Below, in pieces: positions 42,218 through 64,000 of a stretch of 64,000 bases of DNA (its first letter is position 1; each line of letters starts with the position of its first letter). This DNA comes from Diadema setosum. Lineage: Eukaryota; Echinodermata; Echinoidea; Diadematoida; Diadematidae. The notes beneath the pieces are model-generated. The model had not been told where the DNA came from. It did no database searches and was given only the letters and a program-made list of their open reading frames with translations. Where the stretch lies: positions 16,395,385-16,459,384 of the forward strand of contig NC_092705.1 in NCBI RefSeq assembly GCF_964275005.1. Direction: 5' to 3'. The position numbers and the translations under genes were made by a program.

Positions 42218-43540
42218 TGTTCCTCACATTACTTTTCTTTTTTAAAGGAAACCAAGGCCATACCATCCTTACTGTAGTAAAATTTCCTTAAAAAACAGTG
42301 CACGGATTTCCTACATAGTGGGTTGTTCATGTCATGTACACTGAACACAAAAAGAGGACATCAATTAATTACAAAACAAACAAAAATATAACACAATCAT
42401 CCTTGGCAAATGTATGTATGACTTGGTGTCGATACTTTCATATCTCAAAAAGCAGAAGTACAGTTTGGGGCACAGCTCAGTACTATGACAGAAAATTTCA
42501 CAGTATTACTTTGTGCTACATGTACAGTATGTATGTCCTTGACACTGTGAAAGCAACCAACATATATTCAGCTGAGTGGGACTAACAATTACAAGAGCAA
42601 CAGCATTTCAGTTTAGAAAATGCTCATGTCCAAATTCAATAGGGCTGTACCATTTTGATCTTCAAACGCTTTTTTTTTTTTTTTTTTTTTTTTTTAACTC
42701 ACATTGATTTTGTATTACATTCACAGTCAGGGCAAAAAGGCAGAGCTAGAATGGCCTGTATCCAGGCATTCAATAATTCAATTGGACTGAAATTTGCAGA
42801 ATTTTTTTCTCATAACAGAGTATTACCAAGTAGTTACTGACATTCATGAGATTTTGGTTCTTACTGCTATTTCACCTTAGCCACAACTGAGAATGATACT
42901 GAATTCTTTGGTTATTATATGGACAAGTTTTCTGATAACCATCCTCCTTTCATACACATTTCCGTTGCTAAAAAAAATGCTTTTCAGTGCACGTCTTTGC
43001 CTTGGCTAAATACTATGATTTAAACAAAGATACCATCACCTCCTATTATCATAATTTATTCTTTAGTAAGAATACTAAAACAGGTTTACTCATTACCTCC
43101 CATACATTAACAAAAACTTTAATGCCCTGCGACACTGCCCATTGCCCATGTGCTAGCCAAACAAAGACAACTGAAATGCATAATGCATTGGCATTTAAAG
43201 GCTCACCAATAATATACCTATCTCATCTAACATAATTATCTACAATCTTCATTCAATATATCTGAACAATGAGGTCATCTCATACAGCAAACTGACTGCC
43301 CATGCCAGAACAACATCCCAAATGTCCACATGGTCAGAGTTCCCCCAACTCACAAAGGTGCAGAATTCTTGAAACAAAGTTCCTGGAGCTAGACAGTGAT
43401 GTCATTCATGACAGAATGTCAATCTTTTATCAAAATGCTCACAATTCTTAATTGCATTGTTATCATTATCTCTCCCAAGTATATCATCTAAATCAATCCA
43501 AGTTACCTATTACAAAGAAAAAAAAAAACTAGAAATGGGA
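42218..43540. other. Intergenic DNA, nothing recognised
   Basis: A T run at 42671-42695. Otherwise AT-rich DNA with no supported gene. It may include the right end of the transposon, but no inverted end was seen. Confidence 0.4.
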
Positions 43541-44440
43541 TCGCTATGGCGACTGGTATGCCTCCGCCATAATGCATGATTCTCCTAATAGGTCTATAGT
43601 ACATGTGGACAATGTGTGATGACAGTTTCACATAATTGGCAAAATATTAAAATGACACGTCTGTCACAAGTGTGTTGAATGTTCACCTTCCTTGACCTAG
43701 GTTTAATTGGATGAATGGGAGCGCATGTATTTGGGGATTTAAGGACTTTTACTCAACTTTGACACTTTTATAAGTTTATGCATTGAGTAATTTTCAAGGT
43801 AGGGAGAAAAAGTGCAATTTCTGTATTGAATATTTAATTATTACCATTTTCACCCGGCCTTTGACACTTGGCCTTTGACCCTATGACGCTAAAATTCATA
43901 AGAGAATCACTGTCAGGCAGAACATGCATATGTACTAAGTTTCATGACAACTTGAGCCACTTCCGAGATATGGAGAAAGAAGTAAAGTTCAGCACCTTTA
44001 CTTGATCTTTGACTTTTTGACCTTTGACCTTTTTGGCAAAAAAACTTCCCAGAGAATCTCTATTGGGTAATACATGTATACACCAAGTTTAAAAAAAAAA
44101 TCCTGCAGGCATTACATAAATATGAGGGAAACAGTAAAATTTTGAAGACTTGACCTTGACCTTTGACCCCATGACTCCAAAATTTCCCAGATAATCACTG
44201 CCAGTCAGTACATGCATATATACTATGTTCCCTGAAGATACCTTGAACCATTTCCAACATAGAGAAAATAGTGAAATTCTAACATTTTCACTTGACCTTT
44301 GACCTCATGACCCAAAACTTTCACCAGAGAATCTTAATTGGGTAGTACATGGATACACTAAGTTTCAAGAAAATATCTTCAGGCATTGCATAGATATGGG
44401 GGATATAGTGAAATTTTGAGCATTTGACCTTGACCTTTGA
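43541..44440 (-). mobile_element. CCTCCGCCATAATGC repeat with TGACCT arrays, copy 3 (inverted)
   Basis: The minus-strand copy of the family at 1658 and 21868, starting at its 3' end (CGCTATGGCGACTGGTATGC). TGACCTTTGACC arrays occur near 44007, 44154, 44293 and 44424. The other end is missing, so this copy is truncated. Confidence 0.7.
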
Positions 44441-45683
44441 CCTTATGTCATGCCTTCACAGGATGCTTTTTACAGGTGTGTGAGAAATGGAAAGCAAAGA
44501 TTGGTAGAATCCATTCTCATGGTGTCCAACAAACTCTCCACACTGACCTCAAAATAGATAATAAAATTTACATCCACCAGCGATGCGAAAGTGTCGAACA
44601 TAACAATTGTCAAGAGGTAGATTATAAATATTTGGCAAAACTTTATTACCTACTCACTGTTAATTTTTTTTTTTTGCTTTTACAGTCATAATCTCAGCTT
44701 TGTTAGGCTTCCGATTTACATTTGCTTTGTTAGGCTTCTGATTTACATTTGCTTTGTGTGACGACTCTCTTGTCTTCACATGAAGGCATCGCATTGTTGT
44801 CATGACAACAGGAGACTCAACCAGCATCACAATTTCATCAGAAAGACTGCTGATACTGTACTGGCAGGATAGTGAGTGCTCAGAGGGATAAGTTTTTAAA
44901 CTTAACAATCAATTCATCCTTCTAAAGGCATAAGCCCTCTTATGAGAATATTTCCCCCCTTTGTCACAATTCCATGTATGATGCAGGAGTTTAAATTTAC
45001 ATCAGTACGCATGTCAGAGGCAATGTGCCATGAATCCATGTAACTTATTTGTGCCTTCAGCATATTCTAGTCATAATGGCTTGATATCACAAAGGTGGTT
45101 CACATAATGCCCTCTAGTTAAGAAGTATAAAATCACTGTACCTTGCCTCTGTCCACAGTCACTATTCGACTTTTCTTACTGTTTAGGATGAAACATGCTC
45201 AAAATTTACATAACCGAAAGACTACAGTTAAACCACCTTTGTAGATTCCTGGCAATGACATGAAAGTGTTGTGTTGAGTTTCCCACGAGCATTCATGTCA
45301 CCAAATATGCCTGTAACAAAATACTGTCGTAATGTCGTCATGGCAACAGCCATCTCAAGGTTACTAAACACAACATAGTCATCATATACATCACAAATCT
45401 CTTCTGTGGTAAAATCGTAGATGATTTTTTTTCTTTTTTGAATGATGGACTTTATGACAACTGCCACTTCAAACGTGAAGGATGTACACTGATAGTCTGA
45501 ATTCCATACACTGCACACAATACAAATATTTGGAACTTTAGGCATTTGAGAGCCTTCCATACAGGTGGTATATGTACTAACACTTCACTTTGTTTGTTTC
45601 TCTTTTTCAAAGGACAAAACAGTAAAAAAAAAAAAAATGTATGTATTGCTGGGTAAGATAAGTCTGTTCTCACACCTCATACA
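44441..45683. other. DNA beyond the PCCA 3' end
   Basis: Two minus-strand frames (45228-45560, 110 codons; 44660-44908, 82 codons) have a fairly normal amino acid mix and share a short M-T-T-(L/M)-R segment. I recognise no family. They could be remnants of a gene or chance. Confidence 0.35.
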
Positions 45684-45689
45684 TTTATT
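45684..45689 (-). terminator. Likely PCCA polyadenylation signal (AATAAA)
   Basis: AATAAA on the minus strand, 265 nt past the PCCA stop codon. It would give a 3' UTR of about 290 nt. A short open frame across this UTR (45677-45871) looks non-coding. Confidence 0.5.
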
Positions 45690-45953
45690 GCTTCCTGCAA
45701 CACAAAACTCCAACCTTTACTGCTGATGTACACATTTGGCTTGCTGGAAATTATAAACACCGACTCCAGTTTCAGGCGATGGTTAGGAATACACTTTGGG
45801 AGAGAAGATAACCTTTGACCCTTGATGATATTGCGGGTTTTGCACATGCTCCAGTCACAATCACCACACACTGCTGCCCCAAGATGATACTGCGAGGTTG
45901 GACACAGGATAAGGAGTTACACCCTCCACCCGGTCAGTCTCCCACGACTTGGC

Positions 45954-62527
<16,574 letters not shown>

Positions 62528-63382
62528 CTGAAATGAAAAAAAAAAAAGAAACTCCATTAAATCTCTGATCATACTGACCCAAATTCACAAAGGTGGTACG
62601 ATCTTGTCAGTGGTTTAAAACATGGACAGAATTGTACCACCTTTGTGACTTCAGGCCATTGTAGCAGAAATTAATGTTGAGAAATTATTAAGAGATGTTT
62701 TCAATCCAGAAACTTCAATGTACTCGAAGAAGGAAAGATAAAAACCTCAAGAACTCAGAGATGATGCAAATAAGACGAACTGAAGTCGAAGAAGTCTGGT
62801 AGAGCTCTGATTTATTCTGGGGGCAACTCACCCTAAGCAAACTTCTGAAGGAACATAATTTACATAAACAATATTTACATATATTCAAATCATCTACAAC
62901 AACCAATAGAAATAAACAGAGTGGGGGAATTCAATTAAGTGGAGCAGTCTCATTTAATAAATCAACCAATAGGTAAAGAAGGGCATGAGATGCAAGTAGG
63001 AGGGGTGATCACATAAGAATGGGAGCTATCTGTGCTCAACTCAAGAATCAGGTGTGGGATGAAATGAATGAACACACCTGGATAGAGAAAGAATGAAGGT
63101 AACAAAACTGAACAAGAGGGAAGGTATCTGAAGCAATGGTGATCATGGAGGTGACAACTGAATATTAAACTTAACTGAATTAATGCTAGACTGCAAGGCA
63201 GTGCTGAAAAGCAAACTAATTCAAATTAATACAAGGTCTAGACAGACAACAAAAGGAGAGTAGACAAGCAAGATACACAGCAAATAAACAACAAAATTAG
63301 TATAACAGTTCTACAATATCTTTCAAGTTATCACTGAAATCTTTTTGGCAATTATAGAAAATCACTCTGCAGTCTACAGAGA
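62528..63382. other. PCCA intron upstream of 62527
   Basis: A short inverted-repeat remnant at 62580-62660 (AAATTCACAAAGGTGGTACG and its inverse) is related to 31548-31871. No further PCCA exon (the IEIQ-type sequence that precedes VLADSHG) was found. Confidence 0.4.
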
Positions 63383-64000
63383 ATAAGCCAGTAGGGAGTT
63401 CCCCTTTGGGCAGGAGCAGAATAAAGGTAATTTGTACCAACAGGCATGTCGGTTTTTAAATTCAGTGGGATAAGCATCTGTGATGTAATGATTATTCATG
63501 TAATCCTTTATACATGCCTCTTGCCATCACATCCGCCTGACAGCAAAAGTGGTATTTGGCAATAAGCCAGTTCGGAGTTCCACTTTGCGCATGAGCAGAA
63601 ACAAGGTCATTCGGACCAACATGCATGTTGGTTTTTAAATTCACTCGGATAAGCATCTGTGATGTAATGATTATTCATGTAATCCTTATAAATGCCGCTT
63701 GCCAGCACATCCACCTGACAGCAAAAGTGGTATTTGGCAATATCAATAGAAAGAGGTTGTTAATACATTCAACGCAAAATAATGAAATGGATGCTTTCCC
63801 ATGTGCTACTTGACGGATCATTCTGGTCATCTGGTGTATACAAGTTCATTCTTTGTTTGAACAGGATCAATGAATTCCATAAATTGTTACGTAAAGCTTA
63901 TGCATTATGTTGCTCTCAAAACGAATGAAGTGCCCCTAACCGACTGAGAAAAAAGAAAGGTCATTCGGACCAATGTGCCCATGAGCTAACTCCGAACTGG
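63383..64000. mobile_element. CCAGTTCGGAGTT inverted-repeat element with a duplicated 178-bp unit
   Basis: 63383-63560 and 63561-63740 are tandem copies (AATAAGCCAGT, GGATAAGCATCTGTGATGTA). The last 45 bp of the window (GGTCATTCGGACCAAT to AACTCCGAACTGG) are the inverse of the start of the second copy, so the element appears to end at or near the window edge. Confidence 0.6.

Noticed and set aside
45677-45871. 64-codon minus frame as a further coding exon
   Set aside because: It lies directly after the complete PCCA C-terminus and includes the AATAAA signal, so 3' UTR is the simpler reading.

Overview
The window is animal nuclear DNA. It is AT-rich, its genes are cut into short exons by introns of about 0.3 to 4 kb with GT-AG borders, and short DNA-transposon copies are dense in every non-coding stretch. 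The repeat style (CCTCCGCC-type repeats, many small palindromic elements, tRNA-derived SINE-like units) suggests a marine invertebrate deuterostome, probably an echinoderm. That placement is an inference from general appearance, not from a marker gene.

Two host genes lie tail to tail. The left gene (+ strand, 15 exons from 3290 to 23386, with a possible further or alternative last exon at 24084) encodes the C-terminal 461 residues of a multi-pass membrane protein that looks like an amino acid permease of the AAAP/APC type. Its N-terminus lies left of the window. The right gene (- strand, 14 exons from 62527 down to 45954) encodes the C-terminal 456 residues of the mitochondrial propionyl-CoA carboxylase alpha subunit (PCCA). 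It covers the end of the biotin carboxylase domain, the BT linker domain and the biotinyl domain with the EAMKM biotin site. Its N-terminal exons lie right of the window. I recovered every exon from phase-compatible splice sites, and the joined reading frame has no stop.

The 22 kb between the two genes holds no host gene I can recognise. It carries a degenerate DDE-type DNA-transposon gene (about 39502-42217) and an unusual 3.5 kb block with four tRNA-like sequences in one orientation, embedded in duplicated units and bounded by a 105-bp direct repeat (34504-38029). It also carries several inverted-repeat elements and a three-unit repeat rich in G and C (38030-39004).

The main structural theme is a large set of palindromic non-autonomous elements ending in TTAA-AGG(G/C/A). 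One copy (50439-50768) sits inside another repeat whose uninterrupted copies elsewhere in the window show the empty TTAA target, which is direct evidence of TTAA-specific insertion. Two other elements abut and share one TTAA. A separate repeat family carries many AGGTCA direct repeats that match nuclear-receptor DR1 sites by sequence.
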